The notes under the pieces are model-generated. The model saw nothing but the letters and a program-made list of their open reading frames with translations. It did not search any database and had not been told where the DNA came from. The translations under genes and the position numbers were made by a program. 64,000 bases of DNA from Bostrychus sinensis (taxonomy: Eukaryota > Chordata > Actinopteri > Gobiiformes > Eleotridae). Below, one piece after another: positions 44,140 through 54,520 of this stretch. The stretch covers positions 49,441,763 through 49,505,762 of the forward strand of contig CM036239.1 of assembly GCA_020698575.1 (NCBI GenBank), written 5' to 3'. Numbering within the stretch: the first letter of the stretch is position 1; each line of letters starts with the position of its first letter.

Positions 44140-44505
44140 CCTTCATATTTTTAATACTTTTTTTTTTTATGCCACTGTATGTAACAGCATCTCAATATTT
44201 TTGTAAAAATGAAATATTGTCACTATTCTCAAGGCAAAATGGATTTTTTTAGGGCGGGTTTATTTTTATTTTTAGGGATCTTTTTTTTCTGTGCTACGTA
44301 CAATCTAAAAACCAACTCCTATTAAAATCCATTAAACTGAAGTAACAACTGTTCACTTCAGTTGTTCAGTTCTCTGACAGACCCAAGGCTGGAATAATGC
44401 TCCGTAGAAAAATCCATTTTGCCTTGAGGATATTTACAATATTTCATTTATTGTGTGTTTTTTACACTGGCATAAAAAAGGTTAAAATTCTGAAAAATGA
44501 TGAAA
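44140..44505. mobile_element. Fold-back MITE with ~100-bp inverted arms
   Basis: 44148-44250 and 44398-44497 are inverted relative to each other. ATGCCACTGTATGTAACAGC and CTCAAGGCAAAATGGATTTT on the left match ACACTGGCATAAAAAAGG and AAAATCCATTTTGCCTTGAG on the right. There is no coding frame. TTAACCCTT/GGTTAAAAT at the edges suggests TTAA or TA targets, not resolved. Confidence 0.6.
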
Positions 44506-44534
44506 TATTTGGTATTCATAATCAGGGCACAAGT

Positions 44535-44751
44535 TGATTAAAAGATCCATCCATCCATCTTCTTCCGCTTTATCCGGGGCCGGGTCGCGGAGTCAGCAGT
44601 CTAAGCAGGGACACCCAGACATCCCTCTCTCCGGACACTTCCTCCAGCTCCTCTGGAGGAACCCCAAGGCGTTCCCAGGCCAGCCGAGAGACATAGTCCC
44701 TCCAGCGTGTCCTAGGTCTTCCCCGGGGCCTCCTCCCAGTGATTAAAAGAT
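44535..44751 (-). mobile_element. 5'-truncated LINE 3' end with 12-bp TSD
   Basis: The body is 44547-44739, flanked by the perfect repeat TGATTAAAAGAT (44535-44546 and 44740-44751). On the plus strand it starts with (CCAT)n then CTTCTTCCGCTTTATCCGGG. It contains CAGGCCAGCCGAGAGACATA and CCAGCGTGTCCTAGGTCTTC, the well-known 3' end of a fish LINE in reverse, with a (TGGA)n tail. The frame here is not an independent gene. Confidence 0.85.
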
Positions 44752-45711
44752 TTATGCAAAAAAAGTTGAAGAAATTATGAATGAATATTATTTCTGTGAT
44801 GAGTAAGAGTACATTTCATAGAAAAAGTTAAAACCACTGCAAACTTATCAAAAAAAAAAAAAAAAAATGTAAAAAGAACACTTTTGTCCTCATTGGGGCA
44901 TAAGGGTTAAAGAAAAGATGTTCCTTGAAAGTGGCTTAAAACCAGATCTAAAACCAAGAAGTCACTCTGTACTAAACTCAATTTAAACCTCTTGAGTTTA
45001 AGTTTTCCTCTATGGCTGACCGTTTGGTTATCATTAAACCAGGACTGTGCCCCTTGAAAGGAAAAGTGTTCTGTTCCGGACTTTCTGAAGCTAATATTGA
45101 CGACCGCAGCTTTATTGACTTCACTTGTGACAAACAGTAGCCTCGCTTCAGTCTAAACCCAAAATAAAATGATCATCGGTAAAAAAAAAAAAAGCTCAAT
45201 ATTTCCAGAAACCGTTCCCCATCTCTGACCCCGGACCAGAACCAGGTCTGTGTCGGAGCGGGGAAACTGATCCTGGGTCTTCCCAGCGCTGCAGAAACCC
45301 TAGTCCTGGTATGGATTTGAGCTTACAGAAATCAGAGTTATTACTGTTCTGATTATTGTTACAGGATCTGTGGACATGAGCAGAGTCTGTCACTGAGAGC
45401 GTTCCCAGCAGAGTTCACCAGAGAGAGGCCTGGTACACACACACAATACACAACATGCACTCACAACATGTCACACACTACACACAGTACACACAGCCAG
45501 GAGATACACAGGTGTTGACATTACTACGCAGTAATAGGAATAATGTTGGATGAAATTGTGTTAGTACAGTATCCATATCCAGTTTAACTTATTCATATAC
45601 TGTTACATGATATTAATGCTGAGATGGAGGAAGTGTCTGGGGAGAGGAAGAATCTGAAGAAATCTCAAAACAGAGTCACACACAGCATATATACGTTCAA
45701 TCTGGTCTGGA
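44752..45711. other. Non-coding stretch with poly-A and CA-rich parts
   Basis: Poly-A runs lie at about 44850-44868 and 45181-45193, and a CA-rich part at 45436-45500. A few degenerate 11-bp-like words (AAACCAGGACT at 45035) are present. No gene. Confidence 0.45.
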
Positions 45712-46650
45712 GTCTTAGGGCCACATTTACTAAGACGAGTGCTAAATTGCGAGTGCAGCTTAAAAAATAACGTTTGCTATTTTTGGACGTGGTTGCGTGT
45801 GTTATACAAAGAGAAACTGCGTAAGTAAATGTTGCTGCAAATTTGATATGTAAATGAGACTGTTGCGTGAACATTAGATGCACTAATAAAGGGAGCAACA
45901 CTGCTCAGCTCCGACTGCATCTTTCCCTACAGAGATGCAACACAGAAGTCAATCTGAGAGTCCAGCCTCAAATAACAGACTGTAGTGGACAGAATATGTT
46001 CACTGTCTATGAGGGAGAATCATTTCATTGCATTTTGCTTTCTTCTATCAACTTTGCTTGGTCCATCCTTGTTAAATGTCTCATGCGATTCTGCCACTGA
46101 CCAGAGTCATGTGACTTAATCCTCTGTGTGAGACAGAGAGAGGAAAGTCCTATTCTGTCAGAAACTTTAGCCCTTCAAAAAAAATATACAAAATGTATTA
46201 AGTAGCCTCTGTAGTGCTGATGGTGATCAAATAAATATGAAATATAGAAAATATTTTCAATGTCCTCTGCTCATACATTAAACAGCAGCGCAGCCTCGAT
46301 CCCCTGTGGGCAGCTGTCAATCAAAAGTCACAGTGAACATTGGAAGGCAATGAGATTAACACAGTGACACTGTCATCATGTAGACTTTACACATCATAAA
46401 GATTCCTCAGTCTTCATCGTAAGTATTTAAAAGGACGTGGAACAGATTGAAGCCCTGAGAGAGGAGCTGTGAAAGGCTGAACTTCAGGGGAGAGCGAGAG
46501 AATCAAGGAAAAAAGTGTTGCAGGTAAAGTCTGCCTTTTCGTTTCCTCTGACTTCAAATCAATACTTTACTGTTGTATCTTTGTAAATGAGCCCTGTTAA
46601 AGCATTAGAACTTAACTTTTCAACTCCCCATCTGTGCACTAAAAGCTGTA
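45712..46650. mobile_element. TIR DNA transposon family B, partial copy 2
   Basis: The left end AGGGCCACATTTACTAAGAC and ~900 bp collinear with 12827-13640 (GCGAGTGCAGCTTAAAAAAT, AGATGCAACACAGAAGTCAA, CACTGTCTATGAGGGAGAAT). It includes a ~70-bp segment (46520-46590) absent from copy 1. The right third, including the right TIR, is missing. Confidence 0.65.
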
Positions 46651-48159
46651 AGATCATAAGATGTTTTTGTAAATGTAGAGGAGCATACCTTACGTTTTTC
46701 TGTCACCATGTTAACAAGTACCACTAAAAAAGCTTCTTGCTGTCAGCAAACATAAACCCCACCCACTCGCAGCAGTACTGCCCGGCCACCACAGGTCTGG
46801 ACCTGAACGGATCATCAAGAGCCTGAAAAGATTAATTTTGTGAGTTTGGGAATTCACAAATTTCATGATAATCCAGCTGCTGTGCAAGTTAAGTATCTCA
46901 CCCTGGACTTTCTTATTTCAGGCCAGTGCGCTGCTCACGTTGCCACTCAGGTCAAAAACCAACTTTCACTTCTCGTCTGTCTGGGAGGACAACTACAGCC
47001 CTCACTCTCCTGGCTGCACACTGCAGTCTATGAGCACAAATCTGTGTCTTCCTCTGTCTTTGTGTCCACACCTGGGGAAGGCGTTGGTGAGTTTTAATGA
47101 CTCCAGCCCTTATGAAGTAAAGGCTTTTTATATTTTTTCAAACCAAGTGAGTGCCTGGACCTTGTTTTCCTAATGAACTGTGACCTTTTCCATGAGCACT
47201 GCTGGTTTTGTGGATGCCAGTAGCTCCATGTTTTAATCTGTTTTTGAATCTCCCACTACTTTCACTTACTTAAAGGTTTTAAATACTTCAGTAATAGTAT
47301 TTTTCTTCCAAAATCTAAAGCAAATGCTCACATACATATTATTAAAAATGTAGTAAATTACTTGATAGAGTTTCTAGTTTCTTTCCACCTCTGCATTTGA
47401 TGGATCCAGGGTCACCTCTTCCTCCCTCCTCAGAGATGCAGACGGGACAGACAGAGCTGCAGACAGGAGTCAGGAGCCTGCTGTCACCAGTCCTGGGACA
47501 GACAGGACCGTGGTGGCGTCTCTGGACCTGGTCTCTCTCTGATCTTATTGATAATGAGGAAACGTGATGCTCCGGTCGTTTGGACTCGTTCAGATGTAAG
47601 GGATCTCCTCTCCTGTCTGCTCCTCTCAGCCGTCCCACCAGCCCCTCTCTGCCCCCCTGTCCTCCTGTCTGCTCCTCTCAGCAGTCCACCCGGTCCCTCT
47701 GTCCAAAAGGCGCTGATTCTGTGGGTGCTTTGGGGCTCGGGCACCCACTCAAATACTTTAAATGAGCACCCAGAGGGAAACACATTAATCAACAACGCCT
47801 CTGTCCTGGGTCAGACAGGCTCGGGCGCTGTCAGGACGCTCCTGGTGTGACACTGTGTCGATGATGTTGTCACTGCTGCTCTACTCTGGAGACACCCGTC
47901 CGTCTCTGTCTCTGTCCCAGACCTAAACCTGAGAGGACGCAGAGCTGTAACTGATGCTGCTCTTTAAAGATAGCGACAGACCGAGTGGAGCTAACGGGGC
48001 ACAGAAGGGGGACAGAGGAACTCAAAGCCACAGTATAGTTACTTTCCGCCTCTACGGTGAGGACCCAACTTAATGTTTTACAATACATTTTACACCATTT
48101 TAACCTTAAAATCCCTAAACATCCTCTGTCTCCATGTTCTGATGTTGTTCCTCATCAGA
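46651..48159. other. Non-coding stretch, nothing firm
   Basis: Frames of 85-103 codons occur (46840-47097, 47484-47850), but none shows a recognisable domain and they overlap on both strands. 47400-47860 is rich in GACAGACAGG/CCTGTCTGCTCCTCTCAGC words, partly repeated. No exon-intron structure could be defended. Confidence 0.4.
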
Positions 48160-48400
48160 AACAGACCTGGAGCTGTGTTCTGTCTGAGTATTCCTGTATT
48201 TTCTGGCGCTGAGTTTCGGAGGCCTCAGAACGCTCAGTCGCCCCGTGAAGCCCCGCCCACTCCAGGAAGCATTGACCAATCAACATCAAGCCCTCTACAT
48301 TCAGTCTGCTCTCATTCATTTATCCAAAAAACGGTGCACAGCTCTGCAGAGGTGTTTTTAGTGTCTGAGGAGATTAAAATTATGTTTTTTATTTAAAGGT
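48160..48400 (-). repeat. Dispersed repeat family A, partial copy
   Basis: The reverse complement matches 18310-18450: GGATAAATGAATG, TGATTGGTCAATGCTTCCTG, GTGGGCGGGGCTTCA and CTGAGGCCTC in order. Confidence 0.55.
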
Positions 48401-48559
48401 GTTATGAGCAATATATACTGGACAATTTAGTTTAAGTTCAACCTATTAACCATTAACTAAGCTAATTAGCATGGTAATTGGTGGTTAATTGGCCCATAAT
48501 TGGTAATTATTAACATTTTCACCTTAATAAACTCATAATTACTGCTTAACAGAAGGTCT

Positions 48560-48760
48560 GTAAGGAAGTTGTTGGACATAAATTATGATTATTAGGGAAC
48601 AGTACCACAAAAATCTTATTAAAAATTCTATTGTTATTATTGGTGTGGTATAGCAGGACCATGGACCTTGTCACTCATATAAATTACCACGTTCAACATT
48701 TATGAATTTTCCTTCTGGATATTTCTGATGAAAATGCCATCTAACATATACAGTAACACT
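48560..48760 (+). repeat. Dispersed repeat shared with 58520-58686
   Basis: Shares GACCATGGACCTTGT/GATCATGGATCTTGT, TTCAACATTTATGAATTTTC/TTTAACATTTTGGAATTTTA, CTGGATATTTCT and GAAAATGCCATCTAAC with 58585-58684. The class is unknown. Confidence 0.5.
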
Positions 48761-49320
48761 GGCTCCTGACCCCATCTGAGAGTGACATCCTCACTTTCTA
48801 CAATCTGAAAACAACCAACAGCAGCAGAGAGAGAGCATCAGCAACAAACTCCACAATAAACACATTTCTTTCTTAATTTTTTTTTTTTTACATTACAGTT
48901 TTCAGGGAAGGTGACAAAGTCTTATTAATAATCAGCTGCAACCCAGCAGTTCTAGCCCTAGTTCTTATTTTGCAGGGCCACAGGAAGCATTTAGTTGCAG
49001 GAAATTAAATAATATCACTAACATTAGCTTGCTAGTTACTTCTTTAAAATGGGAAGGAAATTTTTTGCTAACTGTAGTTTTACTAACTGTTAAATTGATC
49101 TTGCTTTTCAACACAATACTCAAGAGGCTGCAGCTGGTAGATTATTTCTGATGCTTTAAACTGGGCACTTTCTTCATTAAATCGTTTTTAAAAAGCAGTA
49201 TTTTAGCTCTGTTGCTAGGCGGGATTAGCAAAATTAGCTCTAGCTTAACTACCTGCAAAATCCTAATTTTGATAAAGTATAGGGAATATGTGACACATAT
49301 TAAAGAAAATCTATGCTACA

Positions 49321-49322
<2 letters not shown>
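48761..49322. other. Non-coding stretch
   Basis: AT-rich; poly-T at about 48878-48891. Nothing recognised. Confidence 0.4.

Positions 49323-49417
<95 letters not shown>
49323..49417. repeat. (GT)n microsatellite
   Basis: A ~95-bp GT run with one GGGT interruption at about 49375. Confidence 0.97.
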
Positions 49418-49419
<2 letters not shown>

Positions 49420-49574
49420 ATGGTTTATACAGACAATTGACCTGAATATGCACCAGCGCTACAGGGACCTCAGGGGATTAGCCGGACCATGCCGATGTCC
49501 CTGTAATTCAAAGAGGTTTTTCAGGTTCACAAGTGTCTAAATAACATAGGTTCACCTTTTTTTCGAAGTCCATA

Positions 49575-50006
49575 TACAGTGGGGCAAAAAAGTATTTAGT
49601 CAGCCACCAATTGTGCAAGTTCTCCCACTTAAAAAGATGAGAGGCCTGTAATTTTCATCATAGGTATACCTCAACTATGAGAGACAAAATGAGAAAAAAA
49701 AAATCCAGAAAATCACATTGTCTGATTTTTAAAGCATTTATTTGCAAATTATGGTGGAAAATAAGTATTTGGTCAATAACAAAAGTTCATCTCAATACTT
49801 TGTTATATACCCTTTGTTGGCAATGACAGAGGTCAAATGTTTTCTGTAAGTCTTCACAAGGTTTTCACAAACTGTTGCTGGTATTTTGGCCCATTCCTCC
49901 ATGCAGATCTCCTCTAGAGCAGTGATGTTTTGGGGCTCTCTCATCTTTTTAAGTGGGAGAACTTGCACAATTGGTGGCTGACTAAATACGTTTTTGCCCC
50001 ACTGTA
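49575..50006 (-). mobile_element. Internally deleted Tc1/mariner element with TA target duplication
   Basis: The body is 49577-50004 with TA at both edges. The ends are inverted repeats of about 68 bp starting CAGTGGGGCAAAAAAGTATT and CAGTGGGGCAAAAACGTATT, with a single mismatch noticed. The interior keeps only the C-terminal part of a transposase on the minus strand. Near-identical TIRs argue for fairly recent activity. Confidence 0.92.
49792..49915 (-). pseudogene. Tc1 transposase C-terminal fragment
   Basis: The minus strand reads EICMEEWAKIP, VCENLVKTYRK and IANKGYITKY, then stop. This is the conserved C-terminus of Tc1 transposases (EEW..IP...C..L...Y.KRL..VI...G..TKY). The DDE catalytic core and DNA-binding domain are deleted, so the copy depends on a transposase in trans. 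Confidence 0.85.
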
Positions 50007-50094
50007 TTTATATGTTGCAGATCTCTAACCATCTGCCCATTTTTGTTATTAATTGAAAAGATCGTTTGTGAAGCTTGTGTTTTTCTAAGTAACC

Positions 50095-50330
50095 TTTTTA
50101 TTTATTTTTATTTAACCTTTATTTAACCAGGAAAACCTCATTGAGATTACAAATCTCTTTTTCAAGAGTGACCTGGCCAAGACAGCAGCTCATTTACACG
50201 TTTCAGCAAACAACATTCAACACAGACATTCAGAACCTTGGAACAATACAGTAAAATACTAAAATCATTAACATAAAAAAACATTAAAATAAATAAAAAC
50301 CCACAATAAATAATCTAGTATAAAAAAATT
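50095..50330. repeat. Dispersed repeat (non-LTR 3' region-like)
   Basis: TTTATTTAACCAGGAAAACC, CATTGAGATTACAAATCTCT and TTTTTCAAGAGTGACCTGGC form a module that is abundant in fish genomes. It has no coding content and lies downstream, on the minus strand, of the L1-like ORF2 scrap, so it may be part of the same element. Confidence 0.5.
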
Positions 50331-50380
50331 GTAAACCTTACAAGCAATCTATGGGGTTTATCACCTAATTCAAAAACTCT

Positions 50381-50650
50381 TTACTTGCATTTAGTGATTT
50401 GAAGGCAAACTCGTTTGGCAAGCAAGGAATTATATTCATATTTCAATTTAGTGATCTTACCCCATAATTCTATTGTTGGAGAAGACTGATAAGCTAGTTC
50501 TAGCTGCTGCAAATTAGAGTCCTTAAAAGCTAATTTTTCAGATTTACATTTAGCCGCTGTGAAAGATATAACATGGCCTCGAATTACCGCTTTCATGCCC
50601 TCCCATAAGATTGCATCATTTACATCACCTTTATCATTATCCTTGATGTC
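50381..50650 (-). pseudogene. L1-like LINE ORF2 fragment (endonuclease-RT linker)
   Basis: On the minus strand the frame runs from about 50640 through DVNDAILWEGMKAVIRGHVI at 50620-50560 to LQQLELAYQ and LKYEYNSLLAKR. The 'W...KA.iRG..i.......' motif and the following heptad-like 'l..le' region are typical of the linker between endonuclease and reverse transcriptase in L1/Tx1-type ORF2. Only about 85 codons remain. Confidence 0.65.
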
Positions 50651-51318
50651 ATTAAGGGGTTTTAAGTGGATTTGTCATAGACATCAACTCCATCAGGCAG
50701 ATGGAGAATCTGACGGAGTTGATGTCTGACTGAGTTGACACAAGGACATGTAATTTACTTCTAAAACATGTATTGTATATTGCAGATAGCTAGTTTTTCC
50801 CCAGTTGCTTGCTGTCTCAATAAACTCAGTAAAAAGCTTAGATTCAATCAACTACAGTTTTACTGACAACACAGAGATAGTGTTGACATGGTTCAGCTGT
50901 GACCATAGGAATACTGACAATGTTTGTCTAAAATATCAAAAGCTTGAGAACCTCACAGAGTCTGTGTGGTAGTGCTGCATTCATCACAGTTAGAGAGACA
51001 AAAAGGGTCCTCAGTAATATAGATGACCAGGCTACTGCCTGAATTAATTAGGTTTAATTAGGTTTCTAAAGACGTTAAACCAAAAACTGTGAGAGGTTTC
51101 AGCTCCAGAGCCTCAGCAGAGGAGATGTTGGGATCCCACACAGACAAACTACATTGGACAAACTGTCCTGTCAGTCAGAGGAAGAACAGCCTGCCACATA
51201 AGAAAATGTCACTTATCTCTCCTTCAGAAAGCAACTTGAACAGTTTCTTAAAGGTGCTATGAGCAGTATATATATGTTTTTATATTTCATACAAAATAAC
51301 CACAAAATATGATGTAAA
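50651..51318. other. Non-coding stretch
   Basis: No gene is recognised. A small inverted phrase, GACATCAACTCCATCAGGCA (50682-50701) against GACGGAGTTGATGTC, occurs at 50682-50728. Confidence 0.4.
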
Positions 51319-51609
51319 AGGACTAAAGCAGGACTAAAAACATGACTAAACCAGGTCTTAACCAGAATAAAAAACTCTAAACCAGGATTTATTCAGGAAA
51401 AAGACAAGACTAAACCAAGTTTACGACTAAACCAGGACCAAACCGAGACTAAACCAGAAAAAATACCTAAAACCAGGACTTATTAATGAAAAAGAATAAA
51501 CCAGGTCTAAATCAGTACTAAACAAGGACTAAACCAGGGGTAAACCAGGTTTAAACCAGGTCCAAATCAGGACTAAACAAGGACTAAACCAGGGGTAAAC
51601 AAGGACTAA
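51319..51609 (-). repeat. 11-bp minisatellite, degenerate, minus orientation
   Basis: CTAAACCAGG-type units with many substitutions and insertions. The phrase GACTAAACAAGGACTAAACC + AGGGGTAAAC is present twice (about 51521 and 51575). Confidence 0.85.
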
Positions 51610-51796
51610 TGGCTCATTTACGGTCTGTACACATGTATGTGATTGTTCATTACTGTGCACTGTCCAGACTAAATAAATGAATAAATGATTACATATAAAC
51701 TCATAAAGGCAGAATAAGTGAATAATTTCTCATTGATTTCTATTAAACACTATATTATAATGTAATTGATCAAATTTGAATAATGCCATGACAACA
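51610..51796. other. Non-coding spacer
   Basis: Nothing recognised. Confidence 0.4.
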
Positions 51797-51949
51797 TGAC
51801 TCTAGGGCCGGGCGGTATGACCTAAAATTCATATCACGGTATAAATCAAATTCCTTCACTGTAACAGTATATATCGCGGTATGACTTTAAGGTTGAAAAT
51901 AATAATAAAAAGTACAGATATAATGTAATTTTTAGAGCATTTATTGTGC

Positions 51950-52664
51950 AGAAAGTATTGATAAGAATTGATAAGATTTTATCAATGTCAATGCCATTGT
52001 CGATTCTGCTTAACGATATGATTCTTATCAGTTCTCTTATCAATTCCTGATATATCTGTGAATAAAAATGAACTAGATTTGTGGCCATACAGTTTATTAT
52101 GTAGCAGAAATAGAAGCTTATTTTTATTTTCATTTTCATGTATGTGGGCCTATTTTAAACTGGGCTCACTAAACAGAAGTAACATGTATTGAATGTACAG
52201 CTGTTAAATTACTGGAAATGTATGCTTTTTAAATAAACAGGATTGTGGCTTTAATGTTGATTTAGGGGCAGCAGAAGCAGCGTTGCACCTGTCTGTCTGA
52301 ATTAAACTTACACAGTAGTCTGTGTTACTGTGACAGTGCAAAACAGGGAGGGGCCACATTAGCGTCAGACAGGTGGAACATGATTCAGCGGTTTCTACAG
52401 AGATTTCTCTCTTTCTATCGCTCGCTTCCTTCCATACTGTATTTCTTATGCAGGGGAACAAGCCCCTGACTGTCTCAGTGTGTGGACATTTAGCTCCTAC
52501 CTCCGCGGCACTCTGGCTTCACTCTGGGGTGTCCATGCAGTGGAACTTGAGCGTCTCCACCTCGGCGCTGCCGTGTCCTGTGAGCGCATGTACATTAATT
52601 AGAGAGAAGAGAAAAATTAGAACCGGTTCTTGGGTAGAATCGGGTTTCGATGCCCATCTCTACT
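51950..52664 (-). mobile_element. MITE nested in the hAT element
   Basis: Read on minus it begins GAGATGGGCATCGAAACCCG and contains AAGAACCGGTTCT. At the other end it has ATCGTTAAGCAGAATCGACA and TCTTATCAATTCTTATCAAT. This is the signature of a widespread fish MITE. It starts immediately after the transposase frame stops at 52617-52620. Its distal boundary is approximate. Confidence 0.55.
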
Positions 52665-52892
52665 CATAAGCACTTTATACTGCAAAACATTGCATCTCTT
52701 TAAACCCACTGTATAGAAAGGGACCATATCTTTGCACAAATACATTGTGATGGCTCTTGTTACGTCACTCCATCGCTTGCTCTTTTGGTCATAAGCCGTA
52801 CTCTTTGAAAAAGCTTGTGCAATGGAAGTCTGCTGTTGGGTAGTGGGGGAAACTTTTTGTTTCCTCTCATGTTGTTTGACCAAGCAGGTCAA
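52617..52892 (-). pseudogene. hAT transposase fragment downstream of the BED finger (frameshifted)
   Basis: 91 codons containing QQQTSIAQAFSKSTAYDQKS, KRWSDVTRAITMYLCKDMVP and FYTVGLKRCNVLQYKV. These match the 'Y...S.RW..iT.AI..yiakDm.P..tVe..gF..Ll' region that follows the BED finger in ZBED/hAT transposases. It is out of frame with 52889-53095 by a small indel near 52890. It lacks the catalytic core and the C-terminal dimerisation domain. Confidence 0.75.
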
Positions 52893-53095
52893 AGCACGTG
52901 CTTCGTCTTCAATTGGTAAAACAAACTGCTCGTATTACCTTTGTTTGCCATCACGGTCACACGGCACCTCTTGCAAAGTATTGTTTTCTGTTCAACGTCC
53001 GATCTTTTAAACCCGAACCAATTCCAAATCACAGATGTAGCACCGATTTTGTTGACCAACTCCTCCTGCTCAGCGGTCTCTGTGCTTGTAGCCAT
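52889..53095 (-). pseudogene. BED zinc-finger part of a hAT (ZBED-like) transposase
   Basis: 68 codons from ATG at 53095: an acidic N-terminus, then VIWNWFGFKRSDVEQKT (BED aromatic part), CKRC as the first metal pair, TVMANKGNTSSLFYQLKTKH as the second half. The family consensus is C-x2-C ... H-L-K-x-K-H. Here the first histidine is replaced by Q (YQLKTKH), which should impair zinc binding. The frame stops after KHVL and continues in another frame at 52892. Confidence 0.8.
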
Positions 53096-53217
53096 GTTGA
53101 GGCAGGTGAGATGACATCATTGACGAGAGGACGGTAGAGCGCAAATCTCTACCACAGGCCAAATTTATATCATTCCTACCGTATACTGCATATATCGCGC
53201 AGCCCTACGTGACTCTA

Positions 53218-53604
53218 CAGAATGTAAGTAGTATTCCAATTGTCACCTTTTTTATTTCTCAGCCGTCTTCCCAAGGGAAAACATGGATTTACGAGCTCAG
53301 AGAAACTTTACTCCACAAACTCCACCAGCACCAGTCGACCACTACACTGCACAGAGTAGAAACACAGCAGGAATATTCAGTTCTGACAAGTTAAAGATGG
53401 CACCTGCTCTTTACTGTAACATTAATACAATTTACTGAACAAAAGTTTCAGGATTACACAGAGGTTAAATCTATTTGAAACTATTAACTAAATAACTATT
53501 ACTCCCTCCTTAGTTATTTTGTCTTCTGCTGTAAGTTTTAGTACAAAATGTTCTGTGCACACTTGTAAATGTAAATATCTAAGTCTACATGAATTAAATA
53601 ACAA
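53218..53604. other. Non-coding stretch
   Basis: A small 61-codon frame lies at 53209-53394 without recognisable identity. Otherwise AT-rich. Confidence 0.4.
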
Positions 53605-53618
53605 AATATAAGTTTGTT

Positions 53619-54080
53619 GTGCAGATGTATGAACTGCCAGCAAAGCACAGCCTCAGTATTGTGTTTGACGAGCCTCAGGTGGACGGCTCAGGTGGGCGAG
53701 TTCACTGCTGTGGGATGAGCCCGGAACAAGAGGGAGGCCCAAAGCCATGGCTGCGACTGCCGTCCTGGGGCGCCTCAAGAGCCTGCCTCTGCCCGCGAAA
53801 ACTCAGCAGCCCACGAGAAGAAGAGGGAGGGCCCCAGTACCACTGCCATCCTGGAGCCAGCGCCCTGTCCCATTAATGAACAGGGGCTGGTACAGGTGTT
53901 CAGGGAGGGCATGGACCTCTGTTACCTGTGGGAGCTGGTGCAGACCCAGAGGATGAGGTACTTCAACTACCAGCTGCTGGACTGCAGATGTCTGGCCTGG
54001 GGCTGGCTCTTTACCATGAGGGCCACTTTGGAGGGCCTCTCCGCTGTTCTTTTGCTTTCCCCATGACTCAGAATCCAGAA
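53619..54080 (+). pseudogene. Exon-like coding scraps of an unidentified protein
   Basis: A GC-rich 460-bp block follows an acceptor-like TTGTTGTGCAG (ending 53622). Frame 1 gives 85 codons (MYELPAKHSLSIVFDEPQVD ...). In other frames, 53745-53850 reads MAATAVLGRLKSLPLPAKTQ and 53860-54040 reads QGLVQVFREGMDLCYLWELV then RYFNYQLLDCRCLAW, which has protein-like composition. The frames do not join without shifts. It looks like a decayed exon or retrocopy. I do not recognise the family. Confidence 0.35.
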
Positions 54081-54434
54081 ACGTCAGTGTAGCACTGGAT
54101 GAAAGATGCACGGGTCTGTCAGGAGCCCAGAAACTCACTGACCTTTTATACACACACACTGATTACAAGCAAACAGATCACAGGTGAGGATGGTTAGCTT
54201 TAGTAGCCATTCAAACTCATTTGTGTCAACTTCTGTGCATGTTATTAGGCCAACATCACCAGGGTATGTAAACCTTTGATCAGGGTCATTAGGGTAATTT
54301 CTGTTGTCATAATGATTTAAAAAAAGTAAACCCAGTTGTTTGATAATAAATGGCTTCACCCAACCACTAGGAAATGCCAAATCATTAAAAGAATGGACTG
54401 TAATAAAAATGTTGTATTCGCAGATATTATTTTG

Positions 54435-54436
<2 letters not shown>
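54081..54436. other. Non-coding stretch
   Basis: Nothing recognised. Confidence 0.4.

Positions 54437-54516
<80 letters not shown>
54437..54516. repeat. (TA)n microsatellite, ~80 bp
   Basis: A pure alternating TA run, self-complementary and able to extrude as a cruciform. It lies directly at the tail of the adjacent SINE. The poly-Ile/Tyr frames across it are artefacts. Confidence 0.97.

Positions 54517-54517
<1 letters not shown>

Positions 54518-54520
<3 letters not shown>

Larger units (their letters stand above)
51797..53217 (-). mobile_element. hAT element with 8-bp TSD, decayed transposase and a nested MITE
   Basis: The 8-bp direct repeat TGACTCTA lies at 51797-51804 and 53210-53217. 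The left end is GGGCCGGGCGGTATGACCTA. The right end, inverted, carries AGGGCTGCGCGATATATGCA. Both are followed by ATATCACGGTAT / GTATACGGTA-type subterminal words. The transposase runs on the minus strand from 53095. The 3' part of the gene is replaced by a nested element (about 51950-52664). Confidence 0.8.
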
